Origin: Sulfitobacter sp. W027
Lineage (GTDB): Bacteria > Pseudomonadota > Alphaproteobacteria > Rhodobacterales > Rhodobacteraceae
NCBI RefSeq assembly: GCF_025143985.1
Contig: NZ_CP083564.1
Span: forward strand, 1-64,000
Direction: 5' to 3'
DNA length: 64,000 nt
Shown piece after piece: positions 28,800-38,028 of the stretch. The notes beneath the pieces are model-generated. The model saw only the letters and a program-made list of their open reading frames with translations, ran no database searches and had not been told where the DNA came from. Position 1 is the first letter of the stretch, and each line of letters starts with the position of its first letter. A program made the translations under genes and the position numbers.

Positions 28800-29775
28800 C
28801 GTAGTGGCCGGTTTGGTGCCATTTCCAAGCGTCAGAAATCATCTTGTCCAAGGTCGAGCGTTTGGGCGCCCAGCCCAATTCCTCCATCGCGCGGGAAGAG
28901 CCTGACACAAGTTTGGTACAATCCCCCGGACGGCGCGCGCCGATCTCATGGGGCACCGTTTGATTGGTCACAGCGCGGCTATGATCGAGCACTTCGCGCA
29001 CCGAAAAACCACTGCCGGTACCAAGGTTAAACACCCGGCTGCCCTTCCCATCCTGAAGCCATTTCAGACCTAAAACATGGGCATCGACCAGATCGCAGAC
29101 ATGCACATAGTCACGAATGCAGGTGCCGTCGGGCGTGTCGTAGTCATCGCCAAAGACAGTCAGCGCCGCGCGCTTCCCGGCAATCGCGTCAAGCATCAGC
29201 GGGATCAGATGCGTCTCTGGCTGATGGAACTCGCCCACTTCGCCTTCGGGATCCGCACCGGCCACGTTGAAATAGCGGAAGATGACATGCTGCAGACCAT
29301 GGGCGGCCTCAAAGTCGCGCAGGATGTCCTCGATCGCCCGTTTTGACGCCCCATAGGCATTGATCGGATATTGGTCACTGTTTTCATCCAGCACGACGTT
29401 ATCCTGATCGCCATAGGTCGCACAGGTCGACGAAAAAACGAACTGCTTGCAGCCCGCAGCGACCGCCGCCTCAATCAATGTGAGGGAGCCGTTCACGTTG
29501 TTGCGCCAATAAAGACCAGGCTCCGCCATGCTTTCCCCAACCTGGCTGAGGGCGGCGAAGTGCATTACCGCGACGGGCTGATGTTTCGCAAAAACCTCAT
29601 CCAGCCGCGCGCGGTCCAGCAAATCACCCTCCTCGAGGGGGCCAAACTTCACCGCATCGCGCCATCCGGTCACGAGATTGTCGAAAGTTACGGGCGTAAA
29701 ACCAGCCGACTTTAATGCCTTACAGGCATGCGAGCCGATATAGCCCGCGCCCCCGGTTACCAGTACCTTTTCCAT
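28792..29775 (-). CDS. galE: UDP-glucose 4-epimerase
   Basis: GalE interconverts UDP-glucose and UDP-galactose. The 327-residue short-chain dehydrogenase-like protein has the NAD-binding TGGAGYIGSH near residue 7, the serine-containing VFSSTCATYGD, and the catalytic YGASKRAIE (Tyr/Lys). It lies between galU, which makes UDP-glucose, and a GT4 glycosyltransferase, supplying activated sugars for the neighbouring transferases. Confidence 0.95.
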   Translation of the reverse strand: MEKVLVTGGAGYIGSHACKALKSAGFTPVTFDNLVTGWRDAVKFGPLEEGDLLDRARLDEVFAKHQPVAVMHFAALSQVGESMAEPGLYWRNNVNGSLTLIEAAVAAGCKQFVFSSTCATYGDQDNVVLDENSDQYPINAYGASKRAIEDILRDFEAAHGLQHVIFRYFNVAGADPEGEVGEFHQPETHLIPLMLDAIAGKRAALTVFGDDYDTPDGTCIRDYVHVCDLVDAHVLGLKWLQDGKGSRVFNLGTGSGFSVREVLDHSRAVTNQTVPHEIGARRPGDCTKLVSGSSRAMEELGWAPKRSTLDKMISDAWKWHQTGHYDG

Positions 29776-29792
29776 GTCGCTTCGCCCCGGCC

Positions 29793-30686
29793 CTACTGCG
29801 CCGCACGATCGATTTGGGCAATGCTTTGCAGATAGGCCGAAAGGTCGTCACGCAGTTCCTCCCGAGCAAGGCCAAAGGCCACAGTGGCCTGTAGGAAACC
29901 CGCTTTAGAGCCGCAATCAAAGCGTTGACCACGGAAACGGAAGCCATAAACCTCACGGTCTTGCTCAATCTCTTGGGCAATAGCATCTGTTAGCTGTATC
30001 TCGCCGCCGGAGCCGGATTTAAGCTTATTGAGGTTCTTCAGAACGTTCGGCGACAAAATGTAGCGCCCAATCACCGCGAGGTTCGAAGGTGCTTCATCAG
30101 CGGCGGGCTTCTCAACCATGCCTTTGACCTTCACCAGATCGCCGCGCTCTTCGCTTGTATCGAGAATGCCGTAGGAGGAGGCGCGGGATGGCTCAACCTC
30201 CATCGCGGCGACCATGCTGCCACCGGTCTCTTCATAGGCTTCAACCATCTGCTGCAAGCAGGGTTTCTCAGCCGCGATGACGTCATCGGGGAGCATTACA
30301 GCGAAGGGTTCATTGCCGATCAAACGACGCGCGCACCAGACCGCATGACCTAGGCCAAGCGCCTTGTGCTGGCGGATATAAGCAATCGCGCCGCTGTCCA
30401 TATTGGTGTCTTGCAGAATCTGAAGAAGTTCCGTCTTGCCCTTCTTGCGCAGTTCCTGCTCAAGCTGCGGCGCGTGGTCAAAGTAGTCTTCCAAAGCGCC
30501 TTTGCCGCGCGAAGTCACAAAGATGAACTCTTTGATGCCAGCGGCTCGCGCTTCGTCGATCGCATATTGAACCAAAGGTCGGTCAACGAGGGTCATAATT
30601 TCCTTCGGCACCGACTTGGTGGCGGGCAGAAAGCGTGTCCCCATTCCTGCTACGGGGAAAATCGCTTTTGTTACCTTCTTACGCAT
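29793..30686 (-). CDS. galU: UTP-glucose-1-phosphate uridylyltransferase
   Basis: GalU makes UDP-glucose from glucose-1-phosphate and UTP. The 297-residue protein has the nucleotide-binding signature FPVAGMGTRFLPATKSVPKE near the start, then GLGHAVWCARRLIG and VMLPDDVI. Its product feeds GalE, whose gene starts 17 bases downstream. The AT-richer region upstream (30687-30753) probably holds the promoter. Confidence 0.96.
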   Translation of the reverse strand: MRKKVTKAIFPVAGMGTRFLPATKSVPKEIMTLVDRPLVQYAIDEARAAGIKEFIFVTSRGKGALEDYFDHAPQLEQELRKKGKTELLQILQDTNMDSGAIAYIRQHKALGLGHAVWCARRLIGNEPFAVMLPDDVIAAEKPCLQQMVEAYEETGGSMVAAMEVEPSRASSYGILDTSEERGDLVKVKGMVEKPAADEAPSNLAVIGRYILSPNVLKNLNKLKSGSGGEIQLTDAIAQEIEQDREVYGFRFRGQRFDCGSKAGFLQATVAFGLAREELRDDLSAYLQSIAQIDRAAQ

Positions 30687-30753
30687 TTCAATCCTTACAA
30701 CTCATTCGAAATATACAGTGCGCCACGGCCCATTCAGCTGCGTCCATCTATCC

Positions 30754-32025
30754 TCAATGATCATCGCTGAAACCACGCTGTCTGGCAACTCGCCTGACTT
30801 CCCTTTTCAGCCGATCCAATCGCCGACTTAAGCGAAAAACCGCCTCATTCCGTGCAGATTTACCATATATTCCACCAGTTTGCAGCCAAATAGCATGGGT
30901 CGGATCAAAGGCAACGTGATGATAAAGGGCTGTCGGCGAAAGATTGATAAGGGTGACGATCTCCCCAGATTCGACGCGTTTTGCGGCCTTTGCCCGGTCA
31001 CTTGCCAGTTTTATAGGCCGGGTAAACAACGCCACGCTTCGGCGCGGGCGGGCGGGAAAGGGGCGGAATGCGCTGCGGGCGTCGGGCGGCACCACGCTGT
31101 TGTTAAGCGGACGCTCCATGCCCTCGGAGTACCCCTCATCCAAACTGCGCATGAGCCGGGGTATATCGCGCGGCTCTAACCCGCCGCTTATCAGATGACG
31201 CAGCAACCGTCGACGCTCCGCTGCGCGCAAAAGCGCCCAGTGGGCGGCATGGTCTGGCGTGGGCAAATGCTTGCGATGGAACACAGCCCAGCTGGCACCG
31301 ATGTCGAAAAGATCGCGCGGCACGCGGTTGGCGTTGCGCATACGGTTGGCGGCGAAACCGTGATGGACCTCGGCCAATGGCACGATCGCAGTGGCATGGC
31401 CCGCCCGCGCCAGCCGCATGTTCAGGTCAGTCTCGTCGAGATAGTAGTGAAAGGCCGGGTCAAAGCCGCCCAACTTTACTAAAACACCGCGCCGAAAAGC
31501 CATATTCGTGCCTTCGGTTTTGATTGCCCCATCGGTCGGGGGCAGCAGAATGCTGGGGGTTTCAGTATCTACATTGAGGTTTTCCGGCTCTCCCCGCGCA
31601 GTCAGTTGGCGCGCGCGATACTGGAAGGAGATGCCGTTTCGCCCCCGGACGAAACCAGTCATCGCCGCGACTTCGGGCCGTTTCGCAGGTTCGAGCAGAT
31701 GACGCAGCCATTGCGGCTCTGGCACGGCATCATCGTCGATAAAGGCGACCACCTCCCCCGCGGCCTCGGCAATCCCGAGGTTGCGTGCGGCGGAGATGTT
31801 CGGCCTGTCGAACTCTACCAGTTTTAGCGCCCCGGCGAAGGGCATCTCGCGGGCCACGTCGATCCCCGCAGGGTCTGCCACAATGATGACCTCAAAGGGG
31901 TCGTATTGAAGCTGCTTCACCCCCGTCAGACAGCGCCGCAATGCCTCGGGCCGCTCCCGGCTGACGATCACGATGCTGACAGGCACGCCGCTTTCCAGCG
32001 TGGCACTGACGGGGGTGGTGGTCAT
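30754..32025 (-). CDS. Glycosyltransferase family 2
   Basis: A 423-residue inverting GT-A enzyme with VSIVIVSRERPEALRRCL, ISAARNLGIAEA, the acidic FIDDDAVPEPQWL, and the acceptor-side DETDLNMRLARAG. The last 120 residues are basic and unassigned. The start overlaps the kdsB stop (ATGA), so it is part of the cysQ-kdsB-GT unit. Its acceptor is unknown. Confidence 0.88.
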   Translation of the reverse strand: MTTTPVSATLESGVPVSIVIVSRERPEALRRCLTGVKQLQYDPFEVIIVADPAGIDVAREMPFAGALKLVEFDRPNISAARNLGIAEAAGEVVAFIDDDAVPEPQWLRHLLEPAKRPEVAAMTGFVRGRNGISFQYRARQLTARGEPENLNVDTETPSILLPPTDGAIKTEGTNMAFRRGVLVKLGGFDPAFHYYLDETDLNMRLARAGHATAIVPLAEVHHGFAANRMRNANRVPRDLFDIGASWAVFHRKHLPTPDHAAHWALLRAAERRRLLRHLISGGLEPRDIPRLMRSLDEGYSEGMERPLNNSVVPPDARSAFRPFPARPRRSVALFTRPIKLASDRAKAAKRVESGEIVTLINLSPTALYHHVAFDPTHAIWLQTGGIYGKSARNEAVFRLSRRLDRLKREVRRVARQRGFSDDH

Positions 32026-32822
32026 TCCAGTCCCATTTTGGCCATCATGGCTTCGAGCTTCGGCACGTCTTCGGGGTTGTTTAACTCCCAGAATTCACGG
32101 CCCTTGGCCTCGACCTCTGCACAGAGCACGGCGCGGCCATTTTCGAGGAAGCGGAGCTGTTCCAGCCCCTCCAACAATTCCAAGGGCCCCACGGGCCAGC
32201 TAGGATATTGAGCCAAGGCATCAGGGCGGTAGGCATAGACGCCGACATGGTGGAACACCGGGGTCATATCCGTCTCAGAGTAGGGCTTCCCAGTGTAGGG
32301 GACGACCTCTTTCGAGAAGTAGAGCGCCTGATTGTCAGCCCCGAAAACCGCCGTCGTACCCCCGACGCGACCCGCTTTGCGGTCGGCCAGAAGACTGTTG
32401 AGCGTGGCGCCATCGCAGCGCAGTACGGGGGTGGCGATTTCGGCGTTGGGTTGATCTTTAAGACCTTGCACCAGCCCTTCGACAAACCAATGTGGCGTCA
32501 GCGGCGCGTCGCCTTGCAGGTTTACCACGATGTCAAAGCTCCCGCCCAGCGCGGCGTGCGCTTCGGCACAGCGTTCAGTCCCGTTGCCGCAGGTTTCCGA
32601 GGTCATCACCACCTCAGCGCCAAAACCTTCGGCAGCTTCGCGGATGCGGTCGTCATCGGTGGCCACCACAACGCGGTCGACGCCCGACACCGCGCAGGCG
32701 GCACGCCAGCTGCGCTCAATAAGCGACTGTTTTTTGCCCGTGGCCCCGGTCAGCGCGACAAGCGGTTTGCCGGGGTAGCGGGTCGAGGCATAGCGGGCGG
32801 GGATGACAATCAGGACAGACAT
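32022..32822 (-). CDS. kdsB: 3-deoxy-manno-octulosonate cytidylyltransferase
   Basis: KdsB activates Kdo as CMP-Kdo for lipopolysaccharide core or capsule linkers. The 266-residue protein has the family N-terminus IPARYASTRYPGKPL, then VVVATDDDRI, NLQGDAP and YFSKEVVPY-like segments. Its ATG overlaps the cysQ stop (TGATG). The link to an ABC-2 permease and to glycosyltransferases fits a Kdo-containing export-type polysaccharide, but LPS is equally possible. Confidence 0.93.
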   Translation of the reverse strand: MSVLIVIPARYASTRYPGKPLVALTGATGKKQSLIERSWRAACAVSGVDRVVVATDDDRIREAAEGFGAEVVMTSETCGNGTERCAEAHAALGGSFDIVVNLQGDAPLTPHWFVEGLVQGLKDQPNAEIATPVLRCDGATLNSLLADRKAGRVGGTTAVFGADNQALYFSKEVVPYTGKPYSETDMTPVFHHVGVYAYRPDALAQYPSWPVGPLELLEGLEQLRFLENGRAVLCAEVEAKGREFWELNNPEDVPKLEAMMAKMGLE

Positions 32823-33619
32823 CAGCCCGCTTTCAACTCAACACCCGGCGCATGGGCGATGAAAAAGGGGTTGGCGAAGTCTTCCTTGCCGTAGGTCAGG
32901 GGCATAAGGTCGTCAAAGCGCACTACCGCGCCTCCGGCACCGTTCAATACCGCATGGCCAGCAGCAGTATCCCATTCCATCGTGCGGCCCAGACGCGGGT
33001 AGAGATCGGCCTCCCCTGTCGCAACCAGACAGAATTTCAGCGACGACCCCGCCGAGGTCATGTCGCGCACGCCGTATTTGCCGATGTAGTCATCGGTCGC
33101 TTGATCGCGGTGCGATTTGGAGGCGACGACCATCAGGGCTGTATTGTCAGGGTTAGAGACTGAAATCACCTTGGTTTCTCCAACCTGATCTTTGGCAAAT
33201 TCGCCTACTTCTTCCACCGATTGACCGCCAGCTTGGGTAAAGAACATCCGGGACTTGGCGGGTGCATAGACCACGCCACGCGTCGGAACGCCGCCTTCGA
33301 CCAGTGCGATATTCACCGTGAAATCCCCCCGGCGGTGGACGAACTCTTTGGTGCCATCCAGCGGATCAACGATGAGAAAAGTATCGCCCTTGGCAGAATG
33401 GGTCGCCGCCTGCTCCTCGGTCACCAGCATGACTTCGGGAAACGCCGCGCGGAGCCCGTCGGAAATGATCGCATCGGCGGCTTCATCGGCGGCGGTGACG
33501 GGGCTGTCGTCAGATTTCGATTTTACCTCGAAGTCATCCTGACCGTAGATCTCCATGATCTTGTCCCCGGCTTCCAATGCCAGACGCCGCATTTCCGCGA
33601 CCAGTTTCTCGTAATCCAT
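32822..33619 (-). CDS. cysQ: 3'(2'),5'-bisphosphate nucleotidase CysQ
   Basis: CysQ hydrolyses PAP, the by-product of PAPS use, to AMP and phosphate. The 265-residue protein shows the inositol-monophosphatase-fold metal motifs VTAADEAADAI, the acidic LVTEEQ, IVDPLDGTKEF, and the C-terminal EWDTAAGHAVL. It leads a kdsB-GT operon. The PAP-producing sulfotransferase 8 kb downstream on the same strand gives it a clear substrate source, besides general sulfate assimilation. Confidence 0.94.
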   Translation of the reverse strand: MDYEKLVAEMRRLALEAGDKIMEIYGQDDFEVKSKSDDSPVTAADEAADAIISDGLRAAFPEVMLVTEEQAATHSAKGDTFLIVDPLDGTKEFVHRRGDFTVNIALVEGGVPTRGVVYAPAKSRMFFTQAGGQSVEEVGEFAKDQVGETKVISVSNPDNTALMVVASKSHRDQATDDYIGKYGVRDMTSAGSSLKFCLVATGEADLYPRLGRTMEWDTAAGHAVLNGAGGAVVRFDDLMPLTYGKEDFANPFFIAHAPGVELKAG

Positions 33620-33735
33620 TCTGCCTCCGGCCCTGCGGGCTGTCGTTGCTTCAATTCATCGTTTCCCTTATGCTGTGCAGCTAACGGAACAGCAAGAATT
33701 CCGTGCCAAGCTAGGGCTTCGTCAAGGACGCGTGC

Positions 33736-34560
33736 ATGTTCCAATCTTCCAGAAAACCGAAATCGGGTATCGGATCCGCCCTCGCCATTGCGGAGCTGGT
33801 TTATCACTCCGTGGTGCGCAACGTGCGCAAGCAGCATAACAACGCCTTCATCGCCATCGCGATGAACATGTTGCAAACGGTGATGTTCGTACTGGCCTTC
33901 TATGTGATGTTCTCGATCCTCGGGATGCGCGGATCTGCGGTGCGCGGTGATTTTCTTGTTTATCTGATGTCGGGCATCTTCCTTTATCTCACCCATGTGA
34001 AGGCTCTGGGCGCGGTCGCCGGGTCAGAGGGGCCTGCAAGCCCGATGATGCAGCATGCCCCGATGAATACGATCATCGCCATCGCTTCGGCGGCGGTTGG
34101 ATCGCTTTACATTCAGGTGCTGTCGCTCTTCGTGATCCTGTTTATCTACCATGTCGCAATGACCCCGATCACCATTGATCAGCCCCTCGCCGCTTTTGGG
34201 ATGGTGCTCACCGCATGGTTCACCGGCTGCGCCTTGGGGCTGGTGATGCTGGCAATTAAACCGTGGTTTCCCTCTTTCGTGACGATTTTTTCAACCGTCT
34301 ATCAGCGCGCCAATATGATCGCTTCGGGCAAGATGTTCCTCGCCAACTCGCTCCCCGGCTACATGCTGGCAATGTTTGACTGGAACCCACTATTCCACAG
34401 CATTGATCAAGCGCGCGGATTTGCCTTTATCAATTACAACCCGCGTTACAGCAATTGGGAGTATCCGCTCTGGGTGGGCCTTGTCCTGCTGATGATCGGG
34501 TTGATGGGCGAATTCTATACACGCCGTCATGCGTCGCTCAGTTGGAACGCCCGGCGATGA
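33736..34560 (+). CDS. ABC-2 type polysaccharide export permease
   Basis: A 274-residue membrane protein with six predicted transmembrane segments and a short cytosolic N-terminus. It looks like the KpsM/Wzm-type ABC-2 permeases that export capsule or O-polysaccharide (segments AELVYHSVVRNVRKQHNNA and SGKMFLANSLPGYMLAMFDW). No ATPase partner is adjacent, so the nucleotide-binding subunit must be encoded elsewhere. It is divergent from cysQ and overlaps the next gene by ATGA. Confidence 0.8.
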   Translation: MFQSSRKPKSGIGSALAIAELVYHSVVRNVRKQHNNAFIAIAMNMLQTVMFVLAFYVMFSILGMRGSAVRGDFLVYLMSGIFLYLTHVKALGAVAGSEGPASPMMQHAPMNTIIAIASAAVGSLYIQVLSLFVILFIYHVAMTPITIDQPLAAFGMVLTAWFTGCALGLVMLAIKPWFPSFVTIFSTVYQRANMIASGKMFLANSLPGYMLAMFDWNPLFHSIDQARGFAFINYNPRYSNWEYPLWVGLVLLMIGLMGEFYTRRHASLSWNARR

Positions 34561-35165
34561 GGGTGTTGGCCGTCGTCTTGTGTCTCTGGGCGCTTCCTGC
34601 CGCCGCAACACAGGACGCATGGCCCGCCTTGTATGACGTGAGCGGCGTGGCAGAAAATGACGCGCTGAACATCCGACAAGCGCCTGATGCTGCCGCGCCG
34701 ATAATCGGCAGCCTTACCCCCGACGCGGAAGGGATCGAAGTGATCCGCCCCGATGACCACCACGGCTGGGGCTTGGTAAACAGCGGCGTAGGGCGCGGCT
34801 GGGTCTCCCTTCGCTACCTCACACGACAACCGGGGCAATGGGCTGGTGCGATGCCACCCGTGGCGCGCTGTGGGGGGACAGAGCCGTTCTGGTCCTTCGA
34901 CGTGACCGGCGAAACGCTGAGCTATGATGCCGTGACCGATAGCCCGCGCGATTTTCGCATCACTCAGTTCGGGGCGGCGCAGGGACGGCGTGACAGCTTT
35001 CATCTGATCGCTAAAGGGCCGCAGGGCGCGGCTATCGCCACGCTGTCAACCCGCGCCTGTAGTGACGGCATGTCGGACCGCGCCTATGGGCTTGCTGTCG
35101 ACCTCCTTTTACAAGGAAATGACGGTTGGCAACATCAAACAGGTTGCTGTTCACTCAGCCGCTGA
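34557..35165 (+). CDS. Secreted SH3b-domain protein with COG3650-like C-terminus
   Basis: The 202-residue protein begins with a signal peptide (MRVLAVVLCLWALPAAAT). A bacterial SH3 domain (LNIRQAPDAAAPIIGSL, WGLVNSG...GWVSLRYL) follows, then a domain with RCGGTEPFWSFDVTGETLSY, ending DGWQHQTGCC. It is periplasmic; wall or surface binding is plausible but not shown. ATG 34557 sits in the stop of the permease gene (ATGA), so it is coupled to polysaccharide export. Confidence 0.75.
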   Translation: MRVLAVVLCLWALPAAATQDAWPALYDVSGVAENDALNIRQAPDAAAPIIGSLTPDAEGIEVIRPDDHHGWGLVNSGVGRGWVSLRYLTRQPGQWAGAMPPVARCGGTEPFWSFDVTGETLSYDAVTDSPRDFRITQFGAAQGRRDSFHLIAKGPQGAAIATLSTRACSDGMSDRAYGLAVDLLLQGNDGWQHQTGCCSLSR

Positions 35166-35168
35166 AAC

Positions 35169-35216
35169 GACGGACTTTTCAAAAAAGTCCGTCTCCGTTT
35201 TCTTTAAAAGAAAACG
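35169..35216. repeat. Tandem-hairpin intergenic repeat, copy 2
   Basis: Hairpin A' has 11-base arms GACGGACTTTT / AAAAGTCCGTC (35169-35193). Hairpin B' has CGTTTTCTTT / AAAGAAAACG arms (35196-35216), nearly identical to hairpin B at 2675-2697. It fills the whole gap between two convergent genes and probably acts as a bidirectional terminator. Confidence 0.75.
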
Positions 35217-35819
35217 TCACTCCACCACCCGAAGCGTCAGATTGATCCGCCCCCCTTTAGGCAGCAGTGTCGAGGTGCCGGGTTTAATCCGATCCACCCC
35301 GTGATAGGTCAACCGCGCGTCACCGCCCATCACCACCACATCCCCCGATTGCAGCCAGATCGATTCCGTCTTGCCGCCGCGTGTCAGGTTGCCGATCCGA
35401 AACAACCCGTCATCCCCCAATGAGACCGACACCACGGGCCATTGAAAGTCTGCCTCATCCCGATCCTGATGCAGGCCCATGCGCGCGTCCGCATCATAAT
35501 AATTGATCAGACAGCATTCAGGACGCCGCTCCAACCCGGTCAGCTGATCCCAGATCGCCAAAATCGGCGCGGGGATTTCGGGCCACGGCTGCCCGTCGGG
35601 GTGTTCGGTGACGTAACGATACCCGCGCCGATCCGAGAACCAGCCATAGCGCCCCGCCGCCGTCATGCGAACCGACATGCGCCCGCCGCGCGGCACCTCA
35701 GGGCGAAAGAACGGCGCCTGCCGCACCACGCCCCGCACCGCGTCCAACACTTCTTGCTGAGCGACCCTGCCCAGAAATTCCTTGTGAATATCGAAGCCCC
35801 GCAGGCGCAAAGCAGTCAT
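35217..35819 (-). CDS. alkB: AlkB-like 2-oxoglutarate/Fe(II) DNA repair dioxygenase
   Basis: AlkB directly reverses N1-methyladenine and N3-methylcytosine by oxidative demethylation. The 200-residue protein contains the iron-binding H-x-D in GLHQDRDEADF and the distal His in LTYHGVDRI. It ends in RINLTLRVVE, supplying the 2-oxoglutarate arginine. The CCLINYYDADARMG strand is typical. It is convergent with the SH3 gene and divergent from dnaK. Confidence 0.92.
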   Translation of the reverse strand: MTALRLRGFDIHKEFLGRVAQQEVLDAVRGVVRQAPFFRPEVPRGGRMSVRMTAAGRYGWFSDRRGYRYVTEHPDGQPWPEIPAPILAIWDQLTGLERRPECCLINYYDADARMGLHQDRDEADFQWPVVSVSLGDDGLFRIGNLTRGGKTESIWLQSGDVVVMGGDARLTYHGVDRIKPGTSTLLPKGGRINLTLRVVE

Positions 35820-35886
35820 TTTTCGTTCTTCCTCACTCGTTTGGCAAAAACATCACGGAATCGCGACCATCCTGACAAGCCAATGG

Positions 35887-35915
35887 TTGCAGGGTGCAAA
35901 TACCCTCCCTATATA
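35887..35915 (+). promoter_or_regulatory. Probable dnaK promoter
   Basis: TTGCAG and TATATA are separated by exactly 17 bases, about 110 bases upstream of the dnaK ATG. The -10 region is preceded by CCC (CCCTATATA), so heat-shock sigma (RpoH) use is possible as well as the housekeeping factor. Inferred from sequence. Confidence 0.5.
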
Positions 35916-36025
35916 CGCTCCGAACCGTCGAAGGCACGTGGTCTTCGATGTCAACAGATCGGGGCAGGATGCCAAAAAGGGTCCGCGTCTCGTGTCATCG
36001 CCTTAGATTCAAAGAGGGATCGAAC

Positions 36026-37948
36026 ATGTCCAAAGTAATCGGTATTGACCTTGGCACCACCAACAGCTGTATCGCCATCATGGATGGCAGCCAGCCGCGT
36101 GTGATTGAGAACGCTGAAGGCGCGCGCACAACGCCGTCGATCGTTGCTTTCACCGACGATGAGCGCCTTGTCGGCCAGCCGGCGAAACGCCAGGCGGTCA
36201 CCAACCCAGAAAACACTGTCTTCGGCGTCAAGCGCCTGATCGGCCGCCGCAATGACGATGCGGATCTGGCCAAAGACAAAAAGAATATGCCGTTCAACGT
36301 CATCGACGGCGGCAACGGCGACGCATGGGTCGAAGCCAAAGGTGAGAAATACTCCCCTAGCCAAATCTCGGCCTTCATCCTCGGTAAGATGAAAGAAACC
36401 GCAGAAAGCTATCTGGGTGAGGAAGTCTCTCAGGCGGTTATCACCGTGCCTGCATACTTCAACGACGCCCAACGTCAGGCCACCAAAGACGCCGGTAAGA
36501 TCGCCGGTCTCGAAGTGCTGCGGATCATCAACGAGCCGACAGCCGCTGCGCTGGCCTACGGCCTCGACAAAGAGAACACGCAAACCATCGCGGTCTATGA
36601 CCTTGGCGGCGGTACATTCGACGTGACCATCCTTGAGATCGACGACGGCCTCTTCGAAGTGAAATCCACCAACGGCGACACGTTCCTCGGTGGTGAAGAC
36701 TTCGACATGCGCATTGTCAACTATCTTGCTGATGAGTTCAAAAAGGCCAACGGCGTTGACCTCACCAAAGACAAGATGGCGCTACAGCGTCTGAAAGAAG
36801 CTGCCGAGAAAGCAAAGATCGAGCTTTCCTCGTCCAGCCAGACCGAGATCAACCAGCCCTTCATCTCGATGGGTAAAGACGGCTCGCCGCTGCACATGGT
36901 GATGAAGCTGACCCGTGCCAAGCTGGAAAGCCTCGTGGGTGACCTGATCAAAGCGTCGATGAAGCCCTGCGCCGCAGCGCTGAAGGATGCCGGTCTCTCG
37001 GCCTCCGACATCGACGAAGTCGTGCTGGTCGGTGGTATGACCCGTATGCCGAAAGTCGCAGAAGAAGTGACCAAGTTCTTTGGTAAAGAGCCGCACAAGG
37101 GTGTGAACCCTGACGAGGTTGTGGCCCTTGGTGCCGCCATTCAGGCCGGTGTTCTGCAAGGCGACGTCAAAGACGTGGTTCTGCTCGACGTGACCCCACT
37201 GTCTCTGGGCATCGAAACTCTCGGTGGCGTCTTCACCCGTCTGATCGACCGCAACACCACGATCCCGACGAAGAAGTCTCAGGTTTTCTCGACCGCCGAA
37301 GACAACCAGAACGCGGTGACCATCCGGGTCTTCCAGGGTGAGCGTGAGATGGCTGCCGACAACAAGATGCTCGGTGCCTTCAACCTTGAGAACATCCCGC
37401 CTGCCCCACGCGGCATGCCGCAGATCGAAGTGACCTTCGACATCGACGCCAACGGCATCGTGTCGGTCGGCGCGCTCGATAAAGGCACCGGCAAAGAGCA
37501 GAAGATCACGATCCAAGCGTCGGGCGGTCTGTCGGATGCGGATATCGAAAAGATGGTCAAGGACGCGGAAGAGAACGCCGAGGCGGACAAGTCCCGTCGC
37601 GAGCTGATTGAAGCGAAGAACCAAGCGGAATCGCTGATCCACTCGACCGAAAAGTCGATGGAAGAGCATGCCGACAAGGTTGACCCGACCACCGTCGAAG
37701 CGATCGAACTGGCCATTGCCGCGCTGAAAGACGAACTGGAAACAGACAACGCCGACAAGATCAAATCCGGCATCCAGAACGTCACCGAAGCTGCCATGAA
37801 ACTGGGTGAAGCCATCTATAAGGCTGCTCAGGATGAGGGTGGCAACGACGACACGGCGCAGCCTTCGGACGCTCAGCAATCGCAGGGTAGCGATGACGAC
37901 ATTCTCGACGCCGAGTTCGAAGATCTGGACGACGACAAGCGCGCGTAA
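36026..37948 (+). CDS. dnaK: Chaperone DnaK (Hsp70)
   Basis: DnaK binds unfolded peptides in an ATP-dependent cycle with DnaJ and GrpE. The 640-residue protein has the nucleotide-binding domain ([40 protein letters not shown]) and linker [18 protein letters not shown]. The C-terminal tail reads [17 protein letters not shown]; the last three basic residues extend the usual acidic end. ATG 36026, after AAAGAGGG, is chosen over an in-frame start 132 bases upstream that would add a non-homologous leader. dnaJ follows in the same operon. Confidence 0.98.
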   Translation: MSKVIGIDLGTTNSCIAIMDGSQPRVIENAEGARTTPSIVAFTDDERLVGQPAKRQAVTNPENTVFGVKRLIGRRNDDADLAKDKKNMPFNVIDGGNGDAWVEAKGEKYSPSQISAFILGKMKETAESYLGEEVSQAVITVPAYFNDAQRQATKDAGKIAGLEVLRIINEPTAAALAYGLDKENTQTIAVYDLGGGTFDVTILEIDDGLFEVKSTNGDTFLGGEDFDMRIVNYLADEFKKANGVDLTKDKMALQRLKEAAEKAKIELSSSSQTEINQPFISMGKDGSPLHMVMKLTRAKLESLVGDLIKASMKPCAAALKDAGLSASDIDEVVLVGGMTRMPKVAEEVTKFFGKEPHKGVNPDEVVALGAAIQAGVLQGDVKDVVLLDVTPLSLGIETLGGVFTRLIDRNTTIPTKKSQVFSTAEDNQNAVTIRVFQGEREMAADNKMLGAFNLENIPPAPRGMPQIEVTFDIDANGIVSVGALDKGTGKEQKITIQASGGLSDADIEKMVKDAEENAEADKSRRELIEAKNQAESLIHSTEKSMEEHADKVDPTTVEAIELAIAALKDELETDNADKIKSGIQNVTEAAMKLGEAIYKAAQDEGGNDDTAQPSDAQQSQGSDDDILDAEFEDLDDDKRA

Positions 37949-37970
37949 GCGTGAAACGGAACCTGTGAAA

Positions 37971-37997
37971 GGGCCGGTCCGTCAGACGGGCCGGCCC
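37971..37997 (+). terminator. Stem-loop between dnaK and dnaJ
   Basis: GGGCCGGTCCG pairs with CGGGCCGGCCC (one wobble) around TCAGA, with no T-tract. It is better read as an attenuator or mRNA-processing element that lowers dnaJ relative to dnaK than as a full terminator. Confidence 0.55.
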
Positions 37998-38028
37998 ATC
38001 ACGTTCCAGCGCAGGAGCATGATAACCC

